Source of the DNA: CAYYIS01 sp964470965
Lineage (GTDB): Bacteria > JAAXHH01 > JABIQT01
Length of the DNA: 64,000 nucleotides
Assembly (NCBI GenBank): GCA_964470965.1
Contig: CAYYIS010000010.1
Span: 1-64,000, forward strand
Direction: 5' to 3'
Part shown: in pieces, positions 44,585 to 53,600 of the stretch
How the letters are laid out: each line of letters opens with the position of its first letter
How positions within the stretch are numbered: position 1 is the stretch's first letter
Translations under genes and position numbers: made by a program
The notes under the pieces: model-generated
Databases searched by the model: none
Seen by the model: only the letters and a program-made list of their open reading frames with translations
Told to the model about the DNA's origin: nothing

Positions 44585-46231
44585 ATGCCATATTTGCCCA
44601 ATCCTAGAATCGATAATCCGGACGTCATCGTGATCGGAACCGGCGCTGCCGGTGGGGTGATGATGAAAGAGCTGGCCAGGTCGGGGTTGAAGGTGGTTGC
44701 GCTGGAGATGGGACCGTGGCTCAAAACGCGAGATTACACACAGGATGAGCTTAAGAGTCATGTTTTGAGGGGTTTGATCAAATACGATCAGCCGAATACA
44801 TACCGCCGCGCCGCTGAAGAAGAAGCTGAAGCCATGCATTCGATCAACATGCAGTCCAATGTGGGCGGCGCTACGATCCACTGGACCGGCATTGCCTGGC
44901 GGTACCATGAATCTGATTTTAAAGAGCGCAGTATGTTCGGAACGGTCGAAGGGGCGGATGTCCAGGACTGGCCCCTCGATTACTGGGATCTTGAACCGTA
45001 CTACGAAAAGGCCGAGTACGAATTCGGTGTGTCCGGGCTGGCAGGCGCCAACCCGTTCGATTCACCTCGCCGCAAGCCATATCCCATGCCTCCGGTTGCC
45101 AGAACAGCTTCCGGCGCCATTTCGGATTACGCCGCCTCGAGGCTCGGATGGCACTCGTACCCGGCGCCGCTGGGGATCCTTTCCCGGAATTACGACGGAA
45201 GAGCCAAGAGCATGTACTGCGGTTTCTGCGAAGGATACGGGTGTACTGTAGAAGCAAGATCCAGCTCTCTGGTGACCGATGTACCTAAAGCTTTGAAAAC
45301 AGGTAACTGCGAGTTGCGGTCGAACGCCTGCGTTCGTGAAATCACTGTTGACAAAAACGGTCTGGCCAATGGTGTTGTCTATCTCGATGAGAACCTGAAC
45401 GAACATCAGCTGTCGGCCCGTGTCGTGGCACTGTGCGGTAACGGCATCATGTCGCCCCGGGTGCTTCTGTCATCCAAGTCATCTCAATTCCCGGATGGCC
45501 TGGCAAACCGTAGCGGCAAAGTCGGCAAACACCTTATGTTCAATTACTACCAGGTGGTCCGGGCGTTTTTCGATCAGGAACTGAATGAGCACCAGGGTGT
45601 GCTGGATACCAGAATCATCCAGGATTTCTACGAACCCAATCCCGATAAATACGGATTTTTCGGTGGCGGTGTGCTCGAACCCCGTGGTGACGGCAGTACC
45701 ATACACTATGCCAATATGAACGCCCCACGTATTCCGAGATGGGGATCGCGCCGTAAGAAGTGGATTATGGATAACTGGGCCAAGAAGATGTTTGTGGTGA
45801 CAAGCATGGAATCGCTTTCTCAGGAATCTAACACGATAGACCTCGACCCCAATGTTACTGACAAGTGGGGGCTGGCCGTTCCTAGAGTAACCTACAACGT
45901 CCATCCGAACGAGTGGAAGCTCGGCGATTTCTTCCGGGCCCGTGCTAAAGATTTACTGGAAGCCGCGGGTGCGCGTCAGATATTGGCAGGGCGGAACAGT
46001 GTTCCACGTGGTGATGCTCACCTTATGGGATCCTGCCGTATGGGTGACGAACCTGAAACATCGGTGTTGAATAAATTCAATCAGTCGCATGATGTGAAGA
46101 ACCTGTTCGTGGTAGATGGCAGTTGTTTCGTCACGTCGGGCAAGAGTAATCCGACGCTCACGATCCAGGCACTCGCCTATCGTTCCAGTGAGTATCTCGT
46201 CGAACAAATGAAACAAGGGACAATCGGATAG
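44585..46231 (+). CDS. GMC-family FAD oxidoreductase (sugar/polyol dehydrogenase type)
   Basis: A 548-aa flavoprotein of the glucose-methanol-choline family. The FAD-binding motif VIVIGTGAAGGVMMKELARSG is at residues 15-35. The FAD/substrate region SNVGGATIHWTG, the catalytic His in HLMGSCRMGDEPETSVLN and the C-terminal FVVDGSCFVTSGKSNPTLTIQALAYR follow. No signal peptide, as for gluconate and 2-ketogluconate dehydrogenase large subunits, which ride with subunit 3. GAGGAG upstream supports the ATG. It probably oxidises a sugar, polyol or sugar acid in the periplasm and passes electrons to the cytochromes around it. Confidence 0.92.
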   Translation: MPYLPNPRIDNPDVIVIGTGAAGGVMMKELARSGLKVVALEMGPWLKTRDYTQDELKSHVLRGLIKYDQPNTYRRAAEEEAEAMHSINMQSNVGGATIHWTGIAWRYHESDFKERSMFGTVEGADVQDWPLDYWDLEPYYEKAEYEFGVSGLAGANPFDSPRRKPYPMPPVARTASGAISDYAASRLGWHSYPAPLGILSRNYDGRAKSMYCGFCEGYGCTVEARSSSLVTDVPKALKTGNCELRSNACVREITVDKNGLANGVVYLDENLNEHQLSARVVALCGNGIMSPRVLLSSKSSQFPDGLANRSGKVGKHLMFNYYQVVRAFFDQELNEHQGVLDTRIIQDFYEPNPDKYGFFGGGVLEPRGDGSTIHYANMNAPRIPRWGSRRKKWIMDNWAKKMFVVTSMESLSQESNTIDLDPNVTDKWGLAVPRVTYNVHPNEWKLGDFFRARAKDLLEAAGARQILAGRNSVPRGDAHLMGSCRMGDEPETSVLNKFNQSHDVKNLFVVDGSCFVTSGKSNPTLTIQALAYRSSEYLVEQMKQGTIG

Positions 46232-46247
46232 GGGGTTGTGAACAGGA

Positions 46248-47042
46248 ATGAAAAACATGTACCGAGTTTATCTGCCCGTGGTTATGATCATATTCTGCCT
46301 TTCCGTTAATGGTACATCCCAGGCACAGGAAAAAGCATATGGAAAAGGAGCGACATCCTGGAAACAGGTTGACGGTCCTTTCTTCGAAACATGCAGCATG
46401 TGTCATCAACGGCTTGGAGAGCGGCTTTCTTCGCAGGTTCTCGAATGGCGTAATAGTGTTCATTTCCGTAACGGCGTCTTCTGCGATTCCTGCCACGGCG
46501 GAGATCCTACCAGTACGGTCCTCACTATATCCATGGGGGAAGCCGCGGGGTTCCAATCGGATCCCAGTCCGCAGGAAACGCCTGACTTCTGCGGTCCAAG
46601 TTGCCATCCGACGGCGTTTACCATCAGCGAAGCCAATATTCACACGGAAGACTTTGAGGACAATGACTGGGAACCGAATTGTGTGACCTGTCACGGCAGC
46701 CACGAAGTGCAGGAAGTGAGTCTGGACCTGGTCTCCCTCGAGGAAAAGACCTGTGGTCCGTGCCATTCCCGTGCTTTCTATATCCGTCAGACGGAAAAAC
46801 AATCGCTCACAGATGCGCACCAACTTGTAGAAGATCTGTACATTCAGTTGGAAACGATGCCCGAACAACCCATAAAAAATACCATTCGTGTCCGGCTGGA
46901 CAAGGCATTCAAAGATCTCCGGGGGCTGGCGCATTACTTCAATCGTCGGCAGATCCGGGCATCCAAAGCACCTATCGACAGAGAACTGACCTACATTAAA
47001 TCAATTTTGGATTTCAGGGAAAGTGATGTATTGCGTCAGTAG
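46248..47042 (+). CDS. Exported pentahaem cytochrome c
   Basis: A 264-aa periplasmic cytochrome with a signal peptide (VYLPVVMIIFCLSVNGTSQAQ). Five haem sites are visible: C49-SMC-H, C79-DSC-H, C145-VTC-H, C169-GPC-H and a variant C115-GPSC-H with three residues between the cysteines. The pattern in the first 180 residues resembles cytochrome c3/c554- or NrfB-like carriers; the C-terminal 90 residues are haem-free, helical and basic. The start is 17 nt after the GMC stop. It is the last gene of the run, before a perfect terminator, and is a likely electron acceptor for the GMC dehydrogenase. Confidence 0.9.
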   Translation: MKNMYRVYLPVVMIIFCLSVNGTSQAQEKAYGKGATSWKQVDGPFFETCSMCHQRLGERLSSQVLEWRNSVHFRNGVFCDSCHGGDPTSTVLTISMGEAAGFQSDPSPQETPDFCGPSCHPTAFTISEANIHTEDFEDNDWEPNCVTCHGSHEVQEVSLDLVSLEEKTCGPCHSRAFYIRQTEKQSLTDAHQLVEDLYIQLETMPEQPIKNTIRVRLDKAFKDLRGLAHYFNRRQIRASKAPIDRELTYIKSILDFRESDVLRQ

Positions 47043-47073
47043 GATCACTGGTGGAAAAAGAGGTAGTACAACC

Positions 47074-47122
47074 ACACAATGAAAGCCGCCCCAGACTCAA
47101 TATGAGGCGGCTTTCATTGTGT
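47074..47122 (+). terminator. Perfect 17-bp terminator of the haem-protein operon
   Basis: ACACAATGAAAGCCGCC (47074-47090) pairs without mismatch with 47106-47122; the loop is 15 nt and the tail is T-rich but short. It closes the transcript ending with the pentahaem cytochrome. Confidence 0.85.
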
Positions 47123-47507
47123 ATTGTCTTCCTGTAACACTGATGTCCTGTGTGCCGAAAGGTATCACCGTCGAAGGCGATGTTGAAGCTGCTGCCGGGG
47201 AGTCTGTTGAAATTTGTCACATCCCAGTTCTATTCGGTGAAAACAGAAAAATGGACTGCCGCCACTGACTTATTTCTTGTCATTTCTCCATTTGAGGTTC
47301 TAGTTAGGATTTTTTAAATAGGAAGATCCTCACGTCATAGTCACCGGTCCAGAATAGTAAGTGAATAGTTCACGAACGCCCAACCGATGTAGAAGCGGTT
47401 GTCTAACCTGCGCGATTTTTTCTTGCGACAACGGCCGCAGTGGTGTAGTTTAGAACAGTATGGCAAGCGAGCCATTTCGAGCCTCCCACATCTTCGGATT
47501 GAGACCT
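47123..47507. other. Intergenic region before the SGNH hydrolase gene
   Basis: 385 bases without a gene. The open frame of the hydrolase begins at 47460, but its first 16 codons lack a ribosome site. I see no clear promoter or RNA. Confidence 0.5.
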
Positions 47508-48566
47508 ATGAAAAGACGCACCCTCATCGCTGCTGCAGGACTGGCTACCGGAGCCCTGATCGGCGCCGAATATTATCTTCGTTACCGGAATCGCATGATC
47601 AACCGCGACCGTTGGTTCCACGAAAGCTACGACGGTTCTCAACCCTATCAGGTGTTTCACAACCGCAGCGGCTGGGAACTGATGCCAGATTATAACGTCG
47701 CGGGTATTCGGATCAATCAGTACGGTTTTCGGGGTGAAGATTTCTCCAGATCGAAAGACGCCGATGTTAAGCGGATAATCTGCCTCGGCGATTCCACCAC
47801 ATTCGGCCTTGCCGGCGATGAATCGCCCTATCCTTACCATTTGCAACAGCATCTGGGTGACATGGAGCTCCAGTCGCCCTACCAGGTTATTAACGCTGGG
47901 GTAGAGGGACACAGTTCGGTTAACGGGCTGCTTCGTCTGCCGTGGCTCATAACGCATAAACCGGATATCATGATCATATATCTCGGATGGTCCGATTTGT
48001 GGATCAGCAACCCGGGTCGTTACCCTGATTTGCGGCGGAAACCGCGGTCGTTCTGGCATTACGGTAACGGACATCATTCCAGTCTGATGATGTTAGACAC
48101 GGTTAAGGATGCCCTCGGGTTCAACGGTTATGACCCACCGATCAGTTCCTTTGATCTGGACACGTTCGTGCCAACAAACTTTGAATTTAACATGAAGCAG
48201 ATCATCCGGACCTGTAAAAAAGAGCAAATCAGAACCGTTCTGGTGACGCTGCCTACCCTTATCCCCTCTTGCGTGGACCAGTCGTCCCTGGGGAAGGAGA
48301 TGCTGGAGAAGTTACGGTATCCAGCCTTTTTCTCACCGGGTGATCTCGACAGCCTGAAGCAGTTATACGAAGTGTACGACACCACGATCCGTACGCTGGC
48401 GTACGAAGAAGATGTCGACCTGGTCGACATCAACGACGGTTTCGAAGCCTTTGATAACCGCCGTGACCAGTACTTCCTGGATACCAGCCATCCGAATATC
48501 GACGGTAACCAGTTGATCGCCCAGATTTTGGCGAATGGGTTATACGACCGCGGTATCGTTGGATAA
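47508..48566 (+). CDS. SGNH/GDSL-family hydrolase
   Basis: A 352-aa esterase-like protein. Block I is IICLGDSTTFGLAGDE (nucleophile Ser), block II is INAGVEGHSS (Gly), the Asn of block III seems replaced (YLGWSDLW), and block V is DTSHPNIDG (Asp and His). A single N-terminal hydrophobic anchor (LIAAAGLATGALIGAEYYL) after MKRR suggests inner-membrane attachment with the domain outside. I chose the ATG at 47508 for that reason. Many such proteins deacylate exported polysaccharides or lipids. It overlaps slightly with the open frame of ogt but not with its chosen start. Confidence 0.82.
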   Translation: MKRRTLIAAAGLATGALIGAEYYLRYRNRMINRDRWFHESYDGSQPYQVFHNRSGWELMPDYNVAGIRINQYGFRGEDFSRSKDADVKRIICLGDSTTFGLAGDESPYPYHLQQHLGDMELQSPYQVINAGVEGHSSVNGLLRLPWLITHKPDIMIIYLGWSDLWISNPGRYPDLRRKPRSFWHYGNGHHSSLMMLDTVKDALGFNGYDPPISSFDLDTFVPTNFEFNMKQIIRTCKKEQIRTVLVTLPTLIPSCVDQSSLGKEMLEKLRYPAFFSPGDLDSLKQLYEVYDTTIRTLAYEEDVDLVDINDGFEAFDNRRDQYFLDTSHPNIDGNQLIAQILANGLYDRGIVG

Positions 48567-48573
48567 GCAATCG

Positions 48574-49125
48574 ATGGCGCCTCTCTCATACAAGTCTATT
48601 TCAACACCAATTGGAACTATGTATGTTGCAGCGACGGTGCGTGGCGTCTGTCGTGTAACGTATGATGACACCGATGAAGAGTTCGAAGAAGATCTCCATG
48701 TTCGATACGGCAGAGCAGCGGTGTTTGCCCCGAAAGATACCCTTTTACAAGATGCCGAGTCGCAACTCGAGCGCTATTTTGTCGGTGAATTAAGAGCGTT
48801 CGATGTGGCACTGGATTTCCTCGAAGGCACCCCTTTCATGCACCGCGCCTGGCAGGTACAGACCACCATCCCGTACGGGCAGGTCCGCTCCTATAAATGG
48901 GTGGCGGAACAGGTCGGAAAACCCGGAGCCGCCCGTGCGGCTGGTCAGGCCAACAGCCGGTGCTGCGTTTCGATCTTCGTTCCCTGCCACCGTGTAATCA
49001 GTCACGACGGCAGCATCGGCGGATACGGGGATCGGTTAGAGGTAAAAAAATTCCTGCTCAGATTGGAAGGGGCGGTGTGGGGAAGGGGAATGCCGCACCA
49101 TTCGGTAGATGATGGTCTGGAATAA
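48574..49125 (+). CDS. ogt: Methylated-DNA--protein-cysteine methyltransferase
   Basis: A 183-aa suicide repair protein that removes O6-methyl groups from guanine. The acceptor Cys138 lies in VPCHRV, the helix-turn-helix in YGQVRSYKWVAEQVGKPGAARAAGQAN with the Arg finger at R121. The usual N-G-R-N-P before the active site reads N-S-R-C-C, adding two unusual cysteines. The ATG at 48574 starts seven bases after the hydrolase stop. A stand-alone Ogt-type protein without an Ada domain. Confidence 0.93.
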   Translation: MAPLSYKSISTPIGTMYVAATVRGVCRVTYDDTDEEFEEDLHVRYGRAAVFAPKDTLLQDAESQLERYFVGELRAFDVALDFLEGTPFMHRAWQVQTTIPYGQVRSYKWVAEQVGKPGAARAAGQANSRCCVSIFVPCHRVISHDGSIGGYGDRLEVKKFLLRLEGAVWGRGMPHHSVDDGLE

Positions 49126-49169
49126 TTATCCGTCACCAGTAACAAAAATGGACAAGAGATACTCAACCC

Positions 49170-49823
49170 ATGGCACTTGATATTCCGAACCGCCTTTATT
49201 TCACCTACTCATTTCCCTGTCAATACCTTCGAAAAACGCCGAATATCGATGGTGACCTGGGCGATTTGGAACCGGAATTTCTGGTGCCGGACCTCGGGTT
49301 TCTGGAAGATATCCCGAAGGTTTCAGATGTCTATATGGCCTGGAACGAGCAGGGATTGTATTTCGGTGTTGAGGTCAAGAAGAAGCGGCAGGTCCGGTCC
49401 AGCTTTGCACGGCACTGGAGCGGTGACAGTTTCCAGATATGGCTCGATACACGGGATGTTAAAACTGCACGAAGGGCTGGCCGGCACTGTCATCAGTTCA
49501 ACTGTCTGCCCACCGGCGGCGGACCGAATGGAGACCTGCCGATCGTAAAGCCTACTCAGATCGATCGCTCCAAAGAAAAATGGAACGTCCCTTTGCCAGA
49601 GGACATCCCGGTCGCCTCTCGCATCACGTCCAGTGGTTACACGCTGGAAGTAGCCCTTCCCGCTGATATTCTTAGTGGATACGATCCGGAAGAGTTTCCC
49701 CGCCTTGGTTTCACTTACTACCTGAACAATTCAGAGTGGCCATCCCAGTGGTGGAGCGCCGGTCGTGATCTCCGCGTCTATATCGATCCCAGCACATGGG
49801 GCACAGCAGTGCTCCGGAAGTAG
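49170..49823 (+). CDS. CBM9-like carbohydrate-binding domain protein
   Basis: A 217-aa protein consisting of a single CBM9/DOMON-like beta-sandwich: PNIDGDLGDLEPEF at the start, VYMAWNEQGLYFGVEV, GDSFQIWLDTRD and a C-terminal YTLEVALPADIL. Such domains bind sugars or haem and usually form parts of larger xylanases, but here there is no other domain and no signal peptide. It follows ogt by 44 nt. The function is unclear; binding of a cytoplasmic sugar ligand or a structural role is possible. Confidence 0.72.
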   Translation: MALDIPNRLYFTYSFPCQYLRKTPNIDGDLGDLEPEFLVPDLGFLEDIPKVSDVYMAWNEQGLYFGVEVKKKRQVRSSFARHWSGDSFQIWLDTRDVKTARRAGRHCHQFNCLPTGGGPNGDLPIVKPTQIDRSKEKWNVPLPEDIPVASRITSSGYTLEVALPADILSGYDPEEFPRLGFTYYLNNSEWPSQWWSAGRDLRVYIDPSTWGTAVLRK

Positions 49824-49831
49824 GACTGCTC

Positions 49832-49858
49832 CTTCCCTTCCGCTGACGGGTAGGGAAG
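49832..49858. terminator. Hairpin between convergent genes
   Basis: CTTCCCT and AGGGAAG (7 bp) separated by 13 nt lie between the CBM9-like gene and the dioxygenase gene. It lacks a T-run, so it is only a possible bidirectional terminator. Confidence 0.4.
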
Positions 49859-49863
49859 AGGGG

Positions 49864-50583
49864 TCAGGCCTTACTCAAACCTGACATACTCGTTGCCGGA
49901 TCTTCCGGCAGTGTCTCGGTGTGTCTTGCTAGGTAGTGAACGATGAACGTTCGTCGGAACCGGTCGTCTGTTTCATTCGGATAGGAGCCGTGGATCGTGA
50001 ATCCGTCGAAGAACAGGACGTCGCCCGCTTCCATATCGACGCCTGTCTCGTCTGCATCATCGGGTAAGACCGCTTCACCGGGAGTAAAGGAGAGCGACTC
50101 ATCCGCGAATTGAACGGGCAGCACGCCCAGCCTGTTCGATCCGGGTACGACGATCATTTGGCCGTTTGCCCGATCGCAACGGTCCAGCGCCAGCCAGGCT
50201 GCTATGATGGGGTAGCGACGTATATACTGGTTGTCCTGGTGCAGTCCCTGGCCACGGGCGCCTGGCGGTTTAAAATAGAGCATGGTCTGACACAGCTCCA
50301 CCTCGTCCCCTACCAGTTTCGCTGCATTATCCATCAACCGGGGGTCTCGCTGCCACACCTGCGATTTCTCATCCCATTCGTGCATATTGATGAACCGGGG
50401 AAACCTGTTCAGTGGATCTACATTACCCCTCGCGGGATCACCGCCGTAATCACCTGGTTTCGGTCCCTGCATCCGCTTCTTCATGAAATGATCCCGAACC
50501 TCTGCAACTTCTTTCTGAGTAAACAGACCACGGGCAAGATAAAAGCCTTTTTCCTCAAACTGAATTCTGGCATCAGCGTCCAT
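49864..50583 (-). CDS. Phytanoyl-CoA dioxygenase (PhyH) family protein
   Basis: A 239-aa Fe(II)/2-oxoglutarate-dependent oxygenase. The iron-binding HxD is in GLHQDNQYI, followed by IIAAWLALDRCDRANGQMIVVPGS, and the distal His is in FDGFTIHGSYPNETDDRFRR with the 2-oxoglutarate-binding Arg near the end. The ATG at 50583 has CAGGAG upstream; the frame opens further inside the metH end but without support. It follows metH by 26 nt on the same strand, so it may be cotranscribed. The substrate is unknown; many bacterial members hydroxylate small metabolites, and expanded PhyH sets are typical of related uncultured phyla. Confidence 0.9.
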   Translation of the reverse strand: MDADARIQFEEKGFYLARGLFTQKEVAEVRDHFMKKRMQGPKPGDYGGDPARGNVDPLNRFPRFINMHEWDEKSQVWQRDPRLMDNAAKLVGDEVELCQTMLYFKPPGARGQGLHQDNQYIRRYPIIAAWLALDRCDRANGQMIVVPGSNRLGVLPVQFADESLSFTPGEAVLPDDADETGVDMEAGDVLFFDGFTIHGSYPNETDDRFRRTFIVHYLARHTETLPEDPATSMSGLSKA

Positions 50584-50609
50584 TGATGGCTCCTGAAAAA
50601 GGTGAGCAG

Positions 50610-53600
50610 TTACCGCGATACATGTGTGGAGGCTGATGACGCCGGATCGTAATCCAGGTTGGGCATCAGCCATTTCTCGACATCGGTCATCGAAATTCCT
50701 TTGCGGGAGGCGTAGTCTTCCACCTGGTCCCGGCCGATTTTCCCGACGGCGAAATACCGGGCGTCGGGATGACCAAAGTACAGGCCGCATACTGAGGATG
50801 CGGGTGTCATTGCAAAGCTTTCGGTGAGGGTGATGCCTATGTTTTCTTCCGCATGGAGAAGGTCGAAGAGGATCTGCTTCTCCGTATGATCCGGACAGGC
50901 CGGATAACCAGGTGCCGGGCGGATGCCACGGTATTTCTCCCGGATCAGGTCGTTGTTACTGAAATCTTCTTCGTGTCCATAGCCCCAGGCACGACGCGCC
51001 TGGAGGTGGGTGCGCTCTGCCAGCGCTTCTGCCAGACGGTCGGCCAACGCCTTGGCCATGATGGCGCGGTAATCGTCGTAGTCCGCCTCGTAGCGCTGTA
51101 CCAGCGTGTCGATGCCAAGTCCAGCGGTCACGGCAAACGCGCCGATGTAGTCCGCTCGCCCGCTATGGGCGGACGCTATGAAGTCTCCCAGGGAATAACA
51201 CGGCGCGTTTTCGGAACGCGGACGTTGCTGGCGCAGCATGTGAAACCGAGTCAACGTTTTTGAGCGCGTATCGTCCGTATACAGCACCACATCGTCACCT
51301 TCGGCCAGTGCGGGAAAGAAACCCCAGGCAGCTTTCGCCTGCAGTAGCCGTTCGGAAACGATGCATTCAAGCAGGCGCTGCGCATCTTCGAAAAGGTCCC
51401 GGGCCTGGGCGCCTACGACAGGATCTTCAATGATTTTCGGATAGCGCCCCCGCAATTCCCATGTATTAAAGAAAGGGGTCCAGTCAATGTAAGGTATGAT
51501 ATCCTCGAGAGGAATATCATCCTCTACACGTACGCCTTGGAATTCCGGAATCCCGATCTGTGTCGCGGTCCAGTCGATTACGGGCCGCCGCTGTCGGGCC
51601 TCGTCTAGCGGCAGGAGCGCTATGCGGGGCGTACGCCCTTCGTACTCGGCGCGGATGCGCTCATATTCGGCGCGTATCGCCGATTCATAACCTGGCTTGA
51701 GGGCATCGCTGATAAGACTACCGACCACCTCCACGGCACGGGAAGCATCGAGTACATGCACCGTATTCGCGTGATATGAAGGTGCGATTTTTACGGCGGT
51801 GTGCTTTCTGCTGGTTGTGGCACCGCCGATCAACAGGGGGATGTCGAAACCCTCCCGATCCATTTCCCGGGCCACATGTACCATCTCGTCCAGCGAAGGG
51901 GTGATCAGTCCGCTCAATCCGATCAAGTCGGCCTCTTCGGTTCGGGCTGTCTGCAGGATCTTATCGACCGGCACCATCACGCCCAGATCGATAATCTCGT
52001 AGTTGTTACACGCCAGGACGACGCCGACGATGTTTTTACCGATGTCGTGCACATCGCCTTTTACGGTTGCCATCACGATTTTACCCTGATACTTCCGCGC
52101 GCCATCGTCCTGCCCCCCTTCCATGAACGGGATCAAGTATGCAACGGCCTTCTTCATAACTCTAGCGGTTTTGACGACCTGCGGCAGGAACATCTTGCCG
52201 TCGCCGAACAGATCGCCGACCACGCTCATACCGCCCATCAACGGCCCTTCGATTATGTGCAACGGTCGTTCGTATTTCTGCCGCGCTTCCTCCACATCCT
52301 CTTCGATGTAATCCGCGATGCCTTTTATCAGCGCATGGGAGAGACGTTCTTCCAGCGTACCCTGACGCCAGGATTCGTCTTTGACCTGTGCCTTACCTTT
52401 TTGCTTCTTCGTTTCAGCGAACTCAAGCAGCCGTTCCGTGGCGTCTTCCCGTCGGTTGAGCAGCACATCCTCTACCAGCTGCAACGTCTCCTCATCTATA
52501 TCCTCATAGAGCGCAAGCTGGCCGGCATTGACGATACCCATGTCCATTCCCGCCTGGATGGCATGGTACAGGAACGCGGCATGCATGGCCTCCCGAATGT
52601 AGTCGTTGCCGCGAAACGAGAACGAGATATTGCTCACGCCACCGCTCACCTTAGCCTTTGGAAATAGAACTTTAAGCCGTCGGATAGACTCGATAAAGTT
52701 AACAGCATAGTCGTTGTGTTCCTCGATGCCAGTGGCCACGGTAAGGATGTTCGGATCAAATATGATGTCAAGTGGATCCGTGCCTACGTCTTCGGTCAGA
52801 ATCCTGTAAGAACGCGCCAGGATCTCCACCTTCCGGTCTACCGACGTGGCCTGTCCTTCCTCGTCAAAAGCCATTACAACAACCGCCGCCCCGTAGGCTT
52901 TGACCAGATGGGCGTATTTCCTGAACTGCGCTTCGCCCTCTTTGAGACTGATGGAGTTGACGACTCCCTTGCCCTGGACACACTTGAGACCGGCTTCTAT
53001 CACCGACCATTTGGAACTGTCGATCATGATGGGCACGCGGGCAACATCCGGTTCGGCGGCGATGTAGTTCAGGAACGTGGTCATGGCCTCTCCACCATCT
53101 AACATGCCTTCGTCCATATTTACGTCGATGATATTGGCTCCGCCTTCCACCTGCTGGCGCGCCACCTCCAGCCCTTCTTCGAATCTGTCCTTCAGAATCA
53201 GTTTGGCAAATCGGCGGGAACCGGTAACATTGGTGCGTTCGCCGATCATCGTGAAGGTGCTGTCTTTGAATATTTTGAACGGTTCGAGGCCGCTGTACAC
53301 AGAAATTTCTTCCTGCTCGGGCGGTGTACGCGGCCTGCCTCGCACTTCCACCGCCTGCGCGATGGCACGGATATGGTCGGGCGTGGATCCACAGCACCCG
53401 CCTACGAAGTTAAGCCATCCTTCAGATACGAAAGAACCGAGTACTTCGGCCATATGCTCCGGCGTATCGTCGTACCCACCGAATTCGTTGGGCAGTCCCG
53501 CGTTGGGATAACAACTCATGTAAATCGGCACGGTGTGGGACAGTTCTTCCACATACCCGCCCATCTGGTCAGCTCCCAGCGAACAATTGATGCCCATGCT

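Noticed and set aside
43925..44908. A 327-aa frame antisense to the subunit-3 and GMC genes
   Set aside because: It spans two well supported genes on the other strand and matches no family.
46158..46934. A 258-aa frame antisense to the pentahaem cytochrome
   Set aside because: It is an antisense shadow; the plus-strand frame has a signal peptide and five haem motifs.
51801..52667. A 288-aa frame antisense to metH
   Set aside because: It is the complement of the conserved methyl-THF and cobalamin-binding regions of MetH; composition is His/Gln-rich shadow sequence.
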